Below, one piece after another: positions 7,849-17,488 of a stretch of 51,478 nt of DNA (positions within the stretch are counted from its first letter, which is position 1; every line of letters begins with the position of its first letter). The stretch lies in contig CANQAP010000012.1 of assembly GCA_947589305.1 (NCBI GenBank), forward strand, positions 1-51,478, in the 5' to 3' direction. This DNA is from an uncultured Lachnospiraceae bacterium. Its GTDB lineage: Bacteria > Bacillota > Clostridia > Lachnospirales > Lachnospiraceae. The notes beneath the pieces were generated by a model that saw only the letters and a program-made list of their open reading frames with translations, was not told where the DNA came from and ran no database searches. Position numbers and translations under genes: made by a program.

Positions 7849-9210
7849 TTAAAAATAACGGATAAAAATCCAAACCGTACTGACTAATAATACTAACACT
7901 GTTGCCGGAGCTACTTTTGCACAATACTTCCCCCATCCAATCGGATATCCTTCCTGAGCCGCCACTGACGTACCAACCACATTTGCCGACGCGCCGATCG
8001 GTGTCGCGCTGCCGCCGGTATCCGTACCCATAGACAACCCCCAAGCCAACGTGTGCAGGTCAATTCCCGACGTCGCACCCGCCAGATCACTGATGATCGG
8101 AACCATGGTCGCTGCAAACGGTATATTATCCACAAAAGCGCTTGCCAAAGCAGAACCCCAAATAATAATCGCTACCATGACCATACCGTTACCGCCACTG
8201 ATTTTACCGATAAATCCGGCTACGATCTCCAAGATCCCGGTCTGTTCCAATCCACCTACTACTATAAACAAGCCAATAAAAAATAACAAGGTTTTATAAT
8301 CTACTTTTTTCAATATGACTTTAACGGATTTACCGGCAGTGATCAGGGTAAGGGCGGCAATGATCACGCCAATAAACGCCACCGTAAGACCCGTCTGAGC
8401 ATGCGTCACCAACAGAACGACCGCACAGGCAAAAATGACGCAACTGATGACAAAGCCTTTCTTATCCGTAATCGCCGCTTTCGGATCCGGCAGGTCCTTT
8501 TCATTGATCGGTGTTTCTGTCGAACTTTTTAACTCTTTTCGATAGACCAAATAAAAATATGCAATGGATACCAAAAGGCAGATTGCTGCCATGATACCGG
8601 TATTTGCCAAAAAGTCAAAGAAGGACAATCCCAAGGATGTGCCTATGATAATATTTGGCGGATCGCCGCAAACGGTTGCGGATCCTCCTAGATTGGCGCA
8701 AAAGATTTCCGATAAAATCATAGGAATCGGATTGAATCTTAATAGCTGTGCCAACTCTACCGTGACCGCAGCCAAGAACAAAATAACGGTAATGCTGTCA
8801 ATAAACATCGCCAATACAAACGACATGATCATAAAGGTAATAAAGATCGGGATTGTATGATAATGTACAACTTTTGCGATCATCATACATAACCAGCGAA
8901 AGAATCCGACACGTGCCATACCTTCTACCATAATCATCATACCGGCAATAAAAATAATCGTCGCCCAGTTAATACCGGTTGTGGATTCCGCAGCCGCTTC
9001 TTTTGCCAGCCCCCAAAACTCCAGCGTAAAGATCGATCTGATATTTAATGTCTCCATGATTGCATGGACATCCCGCATACAGACACCAAATACCAGAATA
9101 ATCGTCAAGAGTCCGCAGCCAAGTGTCACATAATGCCGTTCGATCTTATCTATGACGACCAGAAGGAACATTCCAACAAATATGATAAGTGCTATAATCT
9201 GTGCTGCCAT
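7849..9210 (-). CDS. SLC13/ArsB-NhaD superfamily anion permease
   Basis: 453 residues from the ATG at 9210, which follows AAAGGAGAA; the longer frame to 9270 has no ribosome site. About eleven to twelve membrane helices are visible. Two inverted halves carry hallmark loops: SATVCGDPPNIIIGTSLGL in the first, and SAFVDNIPFAATMVP then GTDTGGSATPIGASANVVG in the second. These resemble the citrate/dicarboxylate and arsenite permeases (CitT/ArsB/NhaD fold). The substrate cannot be told from sequence alone; an anion or sodium-coupled carboxylate is likely. It is cotranscribed with the cytidylate-kinase-like gene from the promoter upstream. Confidence 0.85.
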   Translation of the reverse strand: MAAQIIALIIFVGMFLLVVIDKIERHYVTLGCGLLTIILVFGVCMRDVHAIMETLNIRSIFTLEFWGLAKEAAAESTTGINWATIIFIAGMMIMVEGMARVGFFRWLCMMIAKVVHYHTIPIFITFMIMSFVLAMFIDSITVILFLAAVTVELAQLLRFNPIPMILSEIFCANLGGSATVCGDPPNIIIGTSLGLSFFDFLANTGIMAAICLLVSIAYFYLVYRKELKSSTETPINEKDLPDPKAAITDKKGFVISCVIFACAVVLLVTHAQTGLTVAFIGVIIAALTLITAGKSVKVILKKVDYKTLLFFIGLFIVVGGLEQTGILEIVAGFIGKISGGNGMVMVAIIIWGSALASAFVDNIPFAATMVPIISDLAGATSGIDLHTLAWGLSMGTDTGGSATPIGASANVVGTSVAAQEGYPIGWGKYCAKVAPATVLVLLVSTVWIFIRYF

Positions 9211-9284
9211 TTTCTGATTCTCCTTTTGCCACGATACTGTTATTCTAACAAATACATCAAAATACAGCAAATTATTTCGTATTC

Positions 9285-9312
9285 ATTATATGAAAAACAA
9301 ACAAAAAGTCAA
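9285..9312 (-). promoter_or_regulatory. Sigma-A-type promoter of the permease operon
   Basis: TTGACT (9312-9307) and TATAAT (9290-9285) separated by 16 bases on the minus strand, about 75 bases upstream of the permease ATG. Confidence 0.75.
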
Positions 9313-9350
9313 TATCCACTTTCTTTTTATTTTTGTCGCCAATGTAATAG

Positions 9351-9383
9351 GAAGCCTCCGCAGAGCATCTCTCCGGAGGCTTC
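9351..9383 (-). terminator. Terminator-like hairpin after amt
   Basis: Perfect 10-bp stem GAAGCCTCCG / CGGAGGCTTC with a 13-nt loop, 30 bases beyond the stop of the ammonium transporter gene. The run after it on the minus strand is not T-rich, so termination may be inefficient. Confidence 0.6.
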
Positions 9384-9413
9384 GCAACCTGTATGTCCTT
9401 ATGATCAGGAAAT

Positions 9414-11195
9414 CTATTCGACATCCTGCAATGCAGCTATATCTTCTTCGCCCGTACGGACCTTAACCACCCGATTCACTGCATATACAAAAATCTTACC
9501 GTCACCGATATGACCGGTATATAACGCTTTCTTTGCCGCTTCAATCACTGAATCTACCGGAATCTTACTTACCACAACTTCTACCTTGACCTTTGGCAGC
9601 AACGTGGCATCCATTTCAACACCACGATATCGTTCGCCGGCGCCTTTCTGGATTCCACAACCCATAACCTGTGTCACTGTCATACCAGTTACACCCAGAT
9701 CATTCATTGCTTTCTTCAACTGCTCATACCGTGCCAGTTTTGCAATGATTACAATCTTATTCATATCACTTTCGATCGGAGCCTTAGCCACCTTAACAGC
9801 CGCATCTTTCTGTGCATCCGAAGCCTTTACATAATCGTCCTCGCCAAGATCCGTGTTTTCGTTGACTTCTGTCATATTTGCATTTGCATCCATGATCGCA
9901 AAACCTGCGTAAGCAGACGGCAGACCGTGTTCTTTAATATCCAGACCTTCAATTTCCTCTTCTTCTGTAACACGCAGACCATTTGTCACTTTGATCAAGA
10001 GGAATACAATGATCATCGTCACCGTGGTCCAAGCGGCAACCGTAACGAATCCAAGAGCCTGAATCCCTAACTGTTTGAAACCGCCACCATAGAACAGACC
10101 AACAATCGGCTCGATTCCTTCTGCCAAGTTGCCATTGCCCGGTGCAGCCGGCGTAGCAAACAGACCAACCGCAAAAGTTCCCCAGATACCATTGAAACAA
10201 TGAACGGCAACCGCACCGACCGGATCGTCGATACGTAATACATTATCTAAGAACCATACACCGAAGACGACTAAGACACCGGATACGGCACCCACGATCG
10301 TAGCTCCGAGCGCATCGGTCAGATCACATGGAGCCGTGATAGCAACCAAACCGGCAAGAGACGCATTCAGACACATAGAAACATCCGGCTTGCCATATTT
10401 GATCCATGTAAACAACATACATACAACTGTAGCAACAGCAGGCGCGATCGTCGTTGTCATAAAGATACTTGCCAACTGACCGGTTGACGTGGCAGCCGCA
10501 CCGTTAAATCCGTACCAGCCAAACCACAAAATAAATACGCCTAAAGCTCCAATGACTAAGTTATGTCCCGGAAAGGCATTTACTTTTGTAACTTTTCCGT
10601 CTTTACGGATGAATTTTCCGATACGAGGTCCCAATAGCGCGGCACCGATCAAAGCGGAAATACCGCCTACCATATGGATGGCAGTGGAACCTGCAAAATC
10701 ATGGAATCCCAACTGGGATAACCAGCCGCCGCCCCAGATCCAATGTGCTTCAATCGGGTAAACCACTGCGGAAATAACCGCCGAGTAGATACAATAAGAT
10801 GAAAACTTGGTACGTTCTGCCATTGCACCGGATACGATCGTTGCAGTCGTTGCACAGAACACTAAATTAAATACAAAGCTTGCCCAATCAAAATTTCCGT
10901 AATCCGAGAAAATATCAAAACTGATTTTTCCCATAAATCCACCGGCAGTATCTTCACCAAGTAACAGACTGGCACCGATCAATATAAATACGACTGTGCC
11001 GATACAAAAATCCATTAAGTTTTTCATGATGATATTTCCGGCATTTTTTGCTCTGGTAAAACCCGCTTCCACCATAGCAAAACCCGCCTGCATCCAAAAC
11101 ACTAAGGCTGCACCCATTAGAAACCATACACTGGTCAGGACGTTTCCCGTTGTCTGATCTACAAGCGTGCTTAAAATCTCTTCACTTAGTTCCAT
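9414..11195 (-). CDS. amt: Ammonium channel fused to a PII (GlnK-type) domain
   Basis: 593 residues. Residues 1 to about 410 form an Amt/Rh channel with about eleven membrane helices, including FWMQAGFAMVEAGFTRAKN, AHWIWGGGWL and HCFNGIWGTFAVGLFA. A hydrophilic linker of roughly 65 residues follows. From about residue 478 there is a complete PII domain: MNKIVIIAK start, T-loop GERYRGVEMDATLLPKVKVEVVV and B-loop TGHIGDGKIFVY. PII proteins plug or regulate Amt in response to 2-oxoglutarate and ATP/ADP; here sensor and channel are one chain. The tyrosine uridylylated in enteric PII (Tyr51 position) is Met, so control by uridylylation is unlikely. AAGGAGTGAG precedes the ATG. A leader of about 190 bases contains small hairpins (for example TCTTCG/CGAAGA at about 11239-11263). 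Confidence 0.93.
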   Translation of the reverse strand: MELSEEILSTLVDQTTGNVLTSVWFLMGAALVFWMQAGFAMVEAGFTRAKNAGNIIMKNLMDFCIGTVVFILIGASLLLGEDTAGGFMGKISFDIFSDYGNFDWASFVFNLVFCATTATIVSGAMAERTKFSSYCIYSAVISAVVYPIEAHWIWGGGWLSQLGFHDFAGSTAIHMVGGISALIGAALLGPRIGKFIRKDGKVTKVNAFPGHNLVIGALGVFILWFGWYGFNGAAATSTGQLASIFMTTTIAPAVATVVCMLFTWIKYGKPDVSMCLNASLAGLVAITAPCDLTDALGATIVGAVSGVLVVFGVWFLDNVLRIDDPVGAVAVHCFNGIWGTFAVGLFATPAAPGNGNLAEGIEPIVGLFYGGGFKQLGIQALGFVTVAAWTTVTMIIVFLLIKVTNGLRVTEEEEIEGLDIKEHGLPSAYAGFAIMDANANMTEVNENTDLGEDDYVKASDAQKDAAVKVAKAPIESDMNKIVIIAKLARYEQLKKAMNDLGVTGMTVTQVMGCGIQKGAGERYRGVEMDATLLPKVKVEVVVSKIPVDSVIEAAKKALYTGHIGDGKIFVYAVNRVVKVRTGEEDIAALQDVE

Positions 11196-11601
11196 ACGCT
11201 CTCACTCCTTACATAATTGTTCACCGGTTAGATCTTCGTTTTTTCTATTTCGAAGACGCACCATATGTATCTCCATCGCCGTAGCGATTTGATGTGGTTG
11301 AGTTTAACAAGCTTTTTTTTTAGTTTCTTGAAAAAAATGGACATTCTCTTTTTTTGCGATTTGAAAATCGGAAAAAGGGGGTTGACTTAAAAAAAAGATG
11401 CGAGTAAGATAGGAGCATAAGAATTTTGAACGATTCTTGTAGAATTTTATAACACAACATAAGCAGACAAAGAAGTCGATTCCTTGTCTGCTTTTATTAT
11501 TTTATGCCAGTTACTAACCGCTGCTAATCATATGCGTTTTGCATCTAAGTTTCCTTAAGATCCGGTGCTGGCAGTATTCATCAGATAGGAGTGTGATTAC
11601 C
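11196..11601. other. Divergent intergenic region between amt and the AraC-type regulator
   Basis: The left half is the amt leader, including a small ATCGC-TACG-GCGAT hairpin near 11278-11291 and a TCTTCG...CGAAGA stem. The right half holds a strong plus-strand promoter and a terminator hairpin, described separately. The regulator gene begins at 11602, about 97 bases beyond that hairpin. Confidence 0.6.
11382..11505 (+). ncRNA. Candidate small RNA or attenuated leader (promoter plus terminator)
   Basis: TTGACT (11382-11387) and TAAGAT (11405-11410) are spaced exactly 17 bases, predicting a start near 11417. Only about 45 bases later a perfect 10-bp stem AAGCAGACAA (11461-11470) / TTGTCTGCTT (11484-11493) is followed by TTATTATTTTA, a good Rho-independent terminator. 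No start codon with a ribosome site lies between. The transcript would be about 80-85 nt. It is either a free small RNA or a leader whose terminator controls the AraC-type gene at 11602. Confidence 0.55.
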
Positions 11602-12447
11602 ATGAAGAATATCGATTATGAAACAGACAGTCACTTTATGTTACATCAGCCATTTTTTCAAGAAGGTGTTCTTTACTATCAAGAAATCATGTATACAGAA
11701 CCTTATCAGGCGCTGTTCTATGAATTTCAAACGACAACGGATGACGCCTCCAATCAGAATGTGACTTATATTCCAAGCGGATGTATGGATATCCTGTTTA
11801 TCCATGACGGTAATGGTAATCATGTGGAATTTTTAGGTTCCAGTATTGAGGCAAAGCAAATCCAGCGATTGTCGGATGCTTCTTATTTTGGTGTCCGTTT
11901 AAAGCCCGGGTTATTTCTCTCTTATCAGGGCATGACCCTAAAAGAGATTACCAATCATGAATTTTATTTAGAACATATCGGAGAATATCTGTCCGCCTTT
12001 TTTAATCAATTAGGAGACAGGCACAGTCTTTTTGAAAAGATTGAATTATTTCATTCTTTTTTTGATCCTAAGATCAAAGTGTCGGATGTCAACGATCTGA
12101 CGGGATATATCTTAAGTGAGATCAATTTATCGCAGGGAAACGTGCGGATTCGTGATCTGGCTAAAACTCTCCATTATTCCGAGCGGCATATCTCCAGAAT
12201 CTTTCAGGATTCTATGGGAATCACCCCAAAAACATTTGCACGCATTGTGCGGTTTCAGAATGTTGTAGATTCCATCCTGCAACACCCAATGCTGTCACTG
12301 TGCGATTATATGTCCGAACTGGGATATTCCGATCAGGCACATTTTCAAAGAGAGTTTAAGCAATATACCGGTATCACGCCAAGGCGGTTTCTTTCATATG
12401 CAAAGAACAACAGCAGCATATCGTATATCGATCACTGCATTGCATGA
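11602..12447 (+). CDS. AraC family transcriptional regulator
   Basis: 281 residues from the ATG at 11602, with AGGAG about 10 bases upstream. The N-terminal half resembles the DUF6597-type sensor domain seen in some AraC proteins (YIPSGCMDILFIHDG, YFGVRLKPGLF). The C-terminal 100 residues are a double helix-turn-helix AraC domain: IRDLAKTLHYSERHISRIFQDSMGITPKTFARI, then LGYSDQAHFQREFKQYTGITPRRFLSY. The ligand is unknown. It lies next to the candidate small RNA and is divergent from amt, so nitrogen-related regulation is conceivable but not shown. Confidence 0.88.
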   Translation: MKNIDYETDSHFMLHQPFFQEGVLYYQEIMYTEPYQALFYEFQTTTDDASNQNVTYIPSGCMDILFIHDGNGNHVEFLGSSIEAKQIQRLSDASYFGVRLKPGLFLSYQGMTLKEITNHEFYLEHIGEYLSAFFNQLGDRHSLFEKIELFHSFFDPKIKVSDVNDLTGYILSEINLSQGNVRIRDLAKTLHYSERHISRIFQDSMGITPKTFARIVRFQNVVDSILQHPMLSLCDYMSELGYSDQAHFQREFKQYTGITPRRFLSYAKNNSSISYIDHCIA

Positions 12448-12455
12448 GTGAACCG

Positions 12456-12950
12456 TTACAGGATCAAATCCTCTAATTTTGCCTTTGTAACTTGGAGCAG
12501 ATCGTCCGGTCGCAATACAATCTGCGACCCGATTCTGCCACCGCTGATAATCATTGTTTCAAAACGGGCGGCACTCTTGTCTATCACTGTCGGATAGTTC
12601 TTTTTCATGCCGATCGGTGTACAGCCGCCCCGAATATAACCTGTAACCGACTGAATGTCTTTTACATGAATCATTTCTACCGATTTTTCTCCGACTGCCT
12701 TGGCGGCTTTTTTCAAATCCAGTTCTTCTGCGATCGGAATGAGGAATACAAAATAATTACCGCTTTTTCCAACCGTTACCAATGTTTTAAAACTATTCTC
12801 ATATGACTGATGCAACTGATCCGCTACATGAATACCGTCAATAAACGTATCACACGCATAGGTATTGACCGTATAAACAATATGATGTTTATCCAAAATA
12901 CGCATGGCATTGGTTTTGAAATCCTTATCCTTTTCTTTTTGTTTTCCCAT
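12456..12950 (-). CDS. ybaK: YbaK/EbsC family Cys-tRNA(Pro) deacylase
   Basis: 164 residues from the ATG at 12950, with AAAGGAT upstream; a 15-codon extension lacks a ribosome site. The YbaK fold is shown by TNAMRILDKHHIVY, LVTVGKSGNYFVFLIP, KKAAKAVGEKSVEM and VTGYIRGGCTPIGMKK. YbaK hydrolyses Cys-tRNA(Pro) made in error by prolyl-tRNA synthetase. It is convergent with the AraC-type gene and sits just beyond the JetC-like gene, probably independent of it. Confidence 0.92.
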   Translation of the reverse strand: MGKQKEKDKDFKTNAMRILDKHHIVYTVNTYACDTFIDGIHVADQLHQSYENSFKTLVTVGKSGNYFVFLIPIAEELDLKKAAKAVGEKSVEMIHVKDIQSVTGYIRGGCTPIGMKKNYPTVIDKSAARFETMIISGGRIGSQIVLRPDDLLQVTKAKLEDLIL

Positions 12951-13009
12951 AATAATCCTTTCTATCATATCGCTTGATCTGTACGGATGCCGCATCGTTC
13001 CGCGCCATG

Positions 13010-16000
13010 CTAGATAAAGTCAAAGCTGACCTGTTCATATTCTAAATTGCGGTATTCTATCTCTTCCTGCTCGACCTGACTCCGGTAGTCCATGACCACC
13101 GTCTGCTGCCGCTTCCCGACCATCCGCTGCCCCAGCACATAGTTGACATCAAAGCGCGCCGTGATCGCCGGCGTCGCTCCTCTGGCAGGTACGATCAACT
13201 GCACATGATTGGTTTTTAGCAATTCAAATATCGGTTCCCAGATATAAACATCTTTTGCAGCGCCAAACGGATTATCGATAAAGATCGTTTTCATCCGTTT
13301 TTCCGTCTCTCCGTTTGGCGCATAAATGCCGGAAATATAATGAATGATCGATATCAGGAACTGAATGTAGATACCTTGTGATTGTCCGGTGCTGCCGACT
13401 GCCTCTTCATATCGCAGGTAGCGGCTTTGCTCCTTGATCCGTTCCCTCTTATACAAGGTCAGTCTGATCGTATTCATATCTGTCACGATCACACTAAACA
13501 GTTTTTTCAATTCTAACCGGCTTCGTATGTATTTCATCCGTTCGTTATGATTCTGCAGATGATCGGCTCCATTGACGACGGCATCTATATAATCAGACAT
13601 CCGTTGCGGAATAAATTCTTCTTTTACATACGGGATCTTTAATCCGATCATCTGTATCGGTTCTCCATCCAGTATGATGCGGGACAATTTTGGCAGTTTT
13701 TCCAGTTCGTTTTTCACATCCTGACACCGTTGGATACATTGCTTTTCAAAATTCGCTTTCATAAACTGCATATCTTCGATTCCCTGCTGCACCCGTTCTT
13801 TTTCCAACGCAATGACATTTATTATAGAAGAAAGATTTTCACATAATTGCTTAGCCTCTCCGTAATTTTCCGGAATCTCTACTTCATGACTGATCGTCTG
13901 AGACAACTCAAACGCCTGAATTTCCGTTAAAGCCTGCGCCGTCCGCCCTTTGTATCTCTGCAGTTCATTTTTGGCACGTTCCAACGCTTTTGTACTTTTA
14001 TCATATGCCAACAGGCTGTTTTCAAACACTTCCCGTAACTGCTCGCGTCCGACAAGTAACGTTTTGGCATTCTGCAGACTGATCGCATTGGTTTCTACGA
14101 TCCGTTTGACATCTTTATATAATTCGATCATCGCCGTATATTCACTGCTATATTGACGATACCTCTGCTCTGAATCTTTATATGCCTCTTCTAAATGCTG
14201 CAGCATAGTCTCACCCTCAGTCAGAAGCATATCGGTCTCTTCTTCTGGGACAGCCGGATCCTCATACGGTCCGAAACGTTCCTCTAACGTCATCTTTGCC
14301 TGTTCGATACTGCCTTCCAATCGGTTTGCCTGTCTCTTCTTTTCATCCATTCGATGCGTCAGCGTATCCACAAGCAGTGCCAGACGGGACAATTCCGTAC
14401 TCAGAGATTCCAAATCCTTTTCTTCTACCGGATAGAGCTTGTGTTCCTTCCATAATGCCTCTAACTCCTCCAAGGAACTGCCTCGCTTTTCTATCGCTTT
14501 CTGCATTCGCTCCATCGACGTCTTCAGGGCAGCGATCAGATCTTTCTTGTCGTCCAAAACCATAGTATGTTGTTCAAACACCGACTTCACAGCTTTAAAT
14601 CTGGCATTTAACTCGGAATCCGTCAAAGCTGCTCCATCCAAGCCTGCTGCCGACAAGAGGTCTGCCTCTTCTTTGTCCACATCTTCCAGCCGAAAGAACT
14701 CTTTATACAGCCGATTCCAATCCGCCAGTTTTTCATCCGCCTGAGCATGCAAAGCCTTCAGACGATGTCCGCTATCCGCAGATGTCCGTTTCCACTGGTG
14801 AAGTTCCTGTTGATACCGATGCCGTAACGACTCCAAACGGTCACAATTTTGCTTTGCGCTTCTCCGCTCCTCGTCATCCTTTTCCAACTGACGGCTGCAT
14901 GTTGCCAACAATTCCAAAATTCCGCTCTCTTCCAGTATCTGATAAACATCCTGCTGTTTTTTTGCAAACTGTCCGCGCGTTTCATCCAACTCCCGCCGGA
15001 TATTGTCTAATTGCTCTGCCTTCTCCTGCACTTCGGTTTTCTGTTCGCGTATTTCATTTTGCAGGCGGAGTTGTTCCTGTTCCACATCTAAAATCGCCAT
15101 TCCCTGAAATGCAGATACAAAAGCGCTGTCTTCCTCATATGTCGCATTCATTTCTTCCAAGCGTTCCAGTTCCGTCATGCAATCCTGCACTTCCCGCTCC
15201 TGCCGCTCCTGTTCTTGTTTTAATGATGCTTCCGATATAAACGCATGCCTGCCCCGTTGCAGATACATCACACAGTCATTGTTACTTTCTGTGCGGACTG
15301 TTTTCAACAATGCCATATTATATATAGGAAGAAAACCGTCTCCCAGATTGAATTCCCGTAATTTTTCATCTGCGTATAAAGCGTCAAAATCTTCTACCAG
15401 CAATCCATATGGCAGCAATGGATGCGCTTCCAGCAGACGGGAACGCTCTTCTTCCGACAGCGTTGTTAAATAATCCATTCCAAACACGGCATCCATACCG
15501 TGACGGCTTTCAATATAATGCTTTGCCTTTTCTGCCGCTTCCGTCGGAGCGATCAAGCGTCCTTCTGTTAACTGCTGCAAACGTTCCTGTTTAGCTTTGA
15601 CCGTTTCTTTCTGAGCGGCGATCCGTGCCATATTTGCCACATGGCGTTCATGAATGCGCTGCAATAATACGGATAGATCTTCGTTTGTCAAAGATGACAC
15701 TGCCTTACCTTCTGATCCGTTCCCGTAAATATCCAACATTTTTTTAAGTGTTTCCGCCTGTTCCCGGTAATTCCGGCTGTTAGCATCCAGCTTTTCCCAT
15801 TCGCTTTCCTTTTCCGATAGACCAAGCCGCAGAGTATGAAGATCCTGCTGCTCCTTCAGATACTTCTGCTGCAGTTCAAACATCTGCTGTTCCAATCGAT
15901 CCAATTCTTCTTTGCCTATTGTTTTCCTGTCTGTCTGTTCCTGCAGCATCTCCTCCGGATCCCGAAAAGACGGATGGATCAGCTTATTCTGCCATTTTTG

Positions 16001-17488
16001 GATTTCCTGTATCTCACTTTGATAACGTTCCTCTAACTGTTGATATTCATGAGCCGCTACCGCCGCCGAAATGTCTGTTTCCCGTTCCAGTTTCTCCAAC
16101 AATTCCACTTGCTTTTGGGCTTCTTCAAACTGCCTGTTTTCCTGTTGCAGAGTGGCGCGCAGTTCTTCCATTGCCGCATCGTCCCGTTTTTTCTTCCATG
16201 CCGCCAGCGCCTGAAGCTGTCCCAAATGATCAGCATTTTGTTCCAGAGACGCTTCGATCATCGCTTCATGTTCTTCTTTCAGTGCTTTATCCTTTTGGTA
16301 AGCCAAGTAATCGTTCATGCTTTCTTTGCGATTGAATTCCTGCCGGCAAAGGTCCATCGCCGCTTCTTCTTTAGCAATGTCCTCCTGCAGTGCTTGGATT
16401 TCTTCCAATATATGTGCCAGCTTTTGTTCATCCCGCTTTATTTTCAGACTTTCCTGCATGCGCCTTCTCTGATTGATCTGCGTCAACTGCTCCTCTTTTT
16501 GACGCTCCAGTTCTTTCATCTGATCTTCACTATTCTTTGCGATCGTCGCGCCGGTGACACAGACATCGGCAATATCTGCTCTTTGCTTGCTCTGTGTTTC
16601 GTACAATTCCAAAAATGCCGCTACCCTTGCTTCCAAAACATGCAGTAATTCCGTTTGATGATCATAGTCCGCGATCTCCCGTTTCTTTTTGGAAAGTTCG
16701 ACCAGTTTATCTTTGATCTCCAACAGCGTATGCGCCATATCATCGGATGTGTCATTCTGATCTACCTTGACAAAGTATGCCTTTTCTATGATCTCTTCGA
16801 TCAACAAATCCTCCACGACTTTACGGGCAGTTTTATAATTGGATTCAAAATAGGTACGGACATGCCCCTCCGTTTTGTTGATGCCACGGATCAGTTCCCA
16901 GTGACTCTCATACAAACCGTACCGACTGATAAAGCGCTGATATTCCCCTTTCCGGTCAAAAACATGCACTTCTAATTTCAGGTCCCTGCGTCCTAATTCT
17001 TTCAGATAATTTTTCCATGCGGTATATCCTACCCGCTCTCCGTTTTTGACCAACGGCAGATTTATGATATCGTTATCGTTAAATTCCCGATAAAAAATAC
17101 AGTAATTAAAATATTCCACAGCGGCAATTTCTTTTCCGCCCTCTTCCTCATCCGGAGAATCCTTTGCTTTTCTCGCGCAAAATCCCGTTGTCATATAGCG
17201 ATACCCTTCATAGAGTTCCGGCGTATCCAGCTTCCATTCGATCAGAGAATGAATGGTCGTGTTGCCGCCTCCGGTCCGGAACAATTTTTCAATGGGCTGT
17301 TTTTCATCCAAGGTACAATTCGGGATCAGATTCTGCAGCAACAGTAACATCAAAATGCTTTTTCCACCGCCGTTTGCCAGATCGTACAGGGTATTTTTAC
17401 CGTACATACGCATGGTAAAATCATCATACTGCTGCGTTCCGAAGTTATATTTTACATTATTCACACGAATGCGGTTAATGCTCGGCAT
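13010..17488 (-). CDS. SMC-like ATPase of a Wadjet/MukB-type condensin (JetC-like)
   Basis: 1492 residues from the ATG at 17488 (GGGGTGAGG upstream). The start overlaps the end of the JetB-like gene by 14 bases, implying translational coupling. The head domain opens with INRIRVNNVKYN and a P-loop ANGGGKS at residues 38-44. Most of the middle is long coiled coil rich in Glu, Gln, Lys and Leu, with an insertion around residues 680-800 that may form the hinge. Near residue 1350 GSTGQSQGIYIQF resembles an ABC signature. IFIDNPFG near residue 1400 is Walker B, with Asn where SMC proteins usually have the catalytic Glu. The three-gene order matches Wadjet type III, which in that family restricts plasmids together with the JetD nuclease. 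JetD is not present here. A housekeeping MksB-type condensin is the main alternative. Confidence 0.8.
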   Translation of the reverse strand: MPSINRIRVNNVKYNFGTQQYDDFTMRMYGKNTLYDLANGGGKSILMLLLLQNLIPNCTLDEKQPIEKLFRTGGGNTTIHSLIEWKLDTPELYEGYRYMTTGFCARKAKDSPDEEEGGKEIAAVEYFNYCIFYREFNDNDIINLPLVKNGERVGYTAWKNYLKELGRRDLKLEVHVFDRKGEYQRFISRYGLYESHWELIRGINKTEGHVRTYFESNYKTARKVVEDLLIEEIIEKAYFVKVDQNDTSDDMAHTLLEIKDKLVELSKKKREIADYDHQTELLHVLEARVAAFLELYETQSKQRADIADVCVTGATIAKNSEDQMKELERQKEEQLTQINQRRRMQESLKIKRDEQKLAHILEEIQALQEDIAKEEAAMDLCRQEFNRKESMNDYLAYQKDKALKEEHEAMIEASLEQNADHLGQLQALAAWKKKRDDAAMEELRATLQQENRQFEEAQKQVELLEKLERETDISAAVAAHEYQQLEERYQSEIQEIQKWQNKLIHPSFRDPEEMLQEQTDRKTIGKEELDRLEQQMFELQQKYLKEQQDLHTLRLGLSEKESEWEKLDANSRNYREQAETLKKMLDIYGNGSEGKAVSSLTNEDLSVLLQRIHERHVANMARIAAQKETVKAKQERLQQLTEGRLIAPTEAAEKAKHYIESRHGMDAVFGMDYLTTLSEEERSRLLEAHPLLPYGLLVEDFDALYADEKLREFNLGDGFLPIYNMALLKTVRTESNNDCVMYLQRGRHAFISEASLKQEQERQEREVQDCMTELERLEEMNATYEEDSAFVSAFQGMAILDVEQEQLRLQNEIREQKTEVQEKAEQLDNIRRELDETRGQFAKKQQDVYQILEESGILELLATCSRQLEKDDEERRSAKQNCDRLESLRHRYQQELHQWKRTSADSGHRLKALHAQADEKLADWNRLYKEFFRLEDVDKEEADLLSAAGLDGAALTDSELNARFKAVKSVFEQHTMVLDDKKDLIAALKTSMERMQKAIEKRGSSLEELEALWKEHKLYPVEEKDLESLSTELSRLALLVDTLTHRMDEKKRQANRLEGSIEQAKMTLEERFGPYEDPAVPEEETDMLLTEGETMLQHLEEAYKDSEQRYRQYSSEYTAMIELYKDVKRIVETNAISLQNAKTLLVGREQLREVFENSLLAYDKSTKALERAKNELQRYKGRTAQALTEIQAFELSQTISHEVEIPENYGEAKQLCENLSSIINVIALEKERVQQGIEDMQFMKANFEKQCIQRCQDVKNELEKLPKLSRIILDGEPIQMIGLKIPYVKEEFIPQRMSDYIDAVVNGADHLQNHNERMKYIRSRLELKKLFSVIVTDMNTIRLTLYKRERIKEQSRYLRYEEAVGSTGQSQGIYIQFLISIIHYISGIYAPNGETEKRMKTIFIDNPFGAAKDVYIWEPIFELLKTNHVQLIVPARGATPAITARFDVNYVLGQRMVGKRQQTVVMDYRSQVEQEEIEYRNLEYEQVSFDFI

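Noticed and set aside
11270-11300. ANTAR-type antiterminator target in the amt leader.
   Set aside because: The small TACG hairpin lacks the paired hexaloops with conserved A1 and G4, and no terminator overlaps it.
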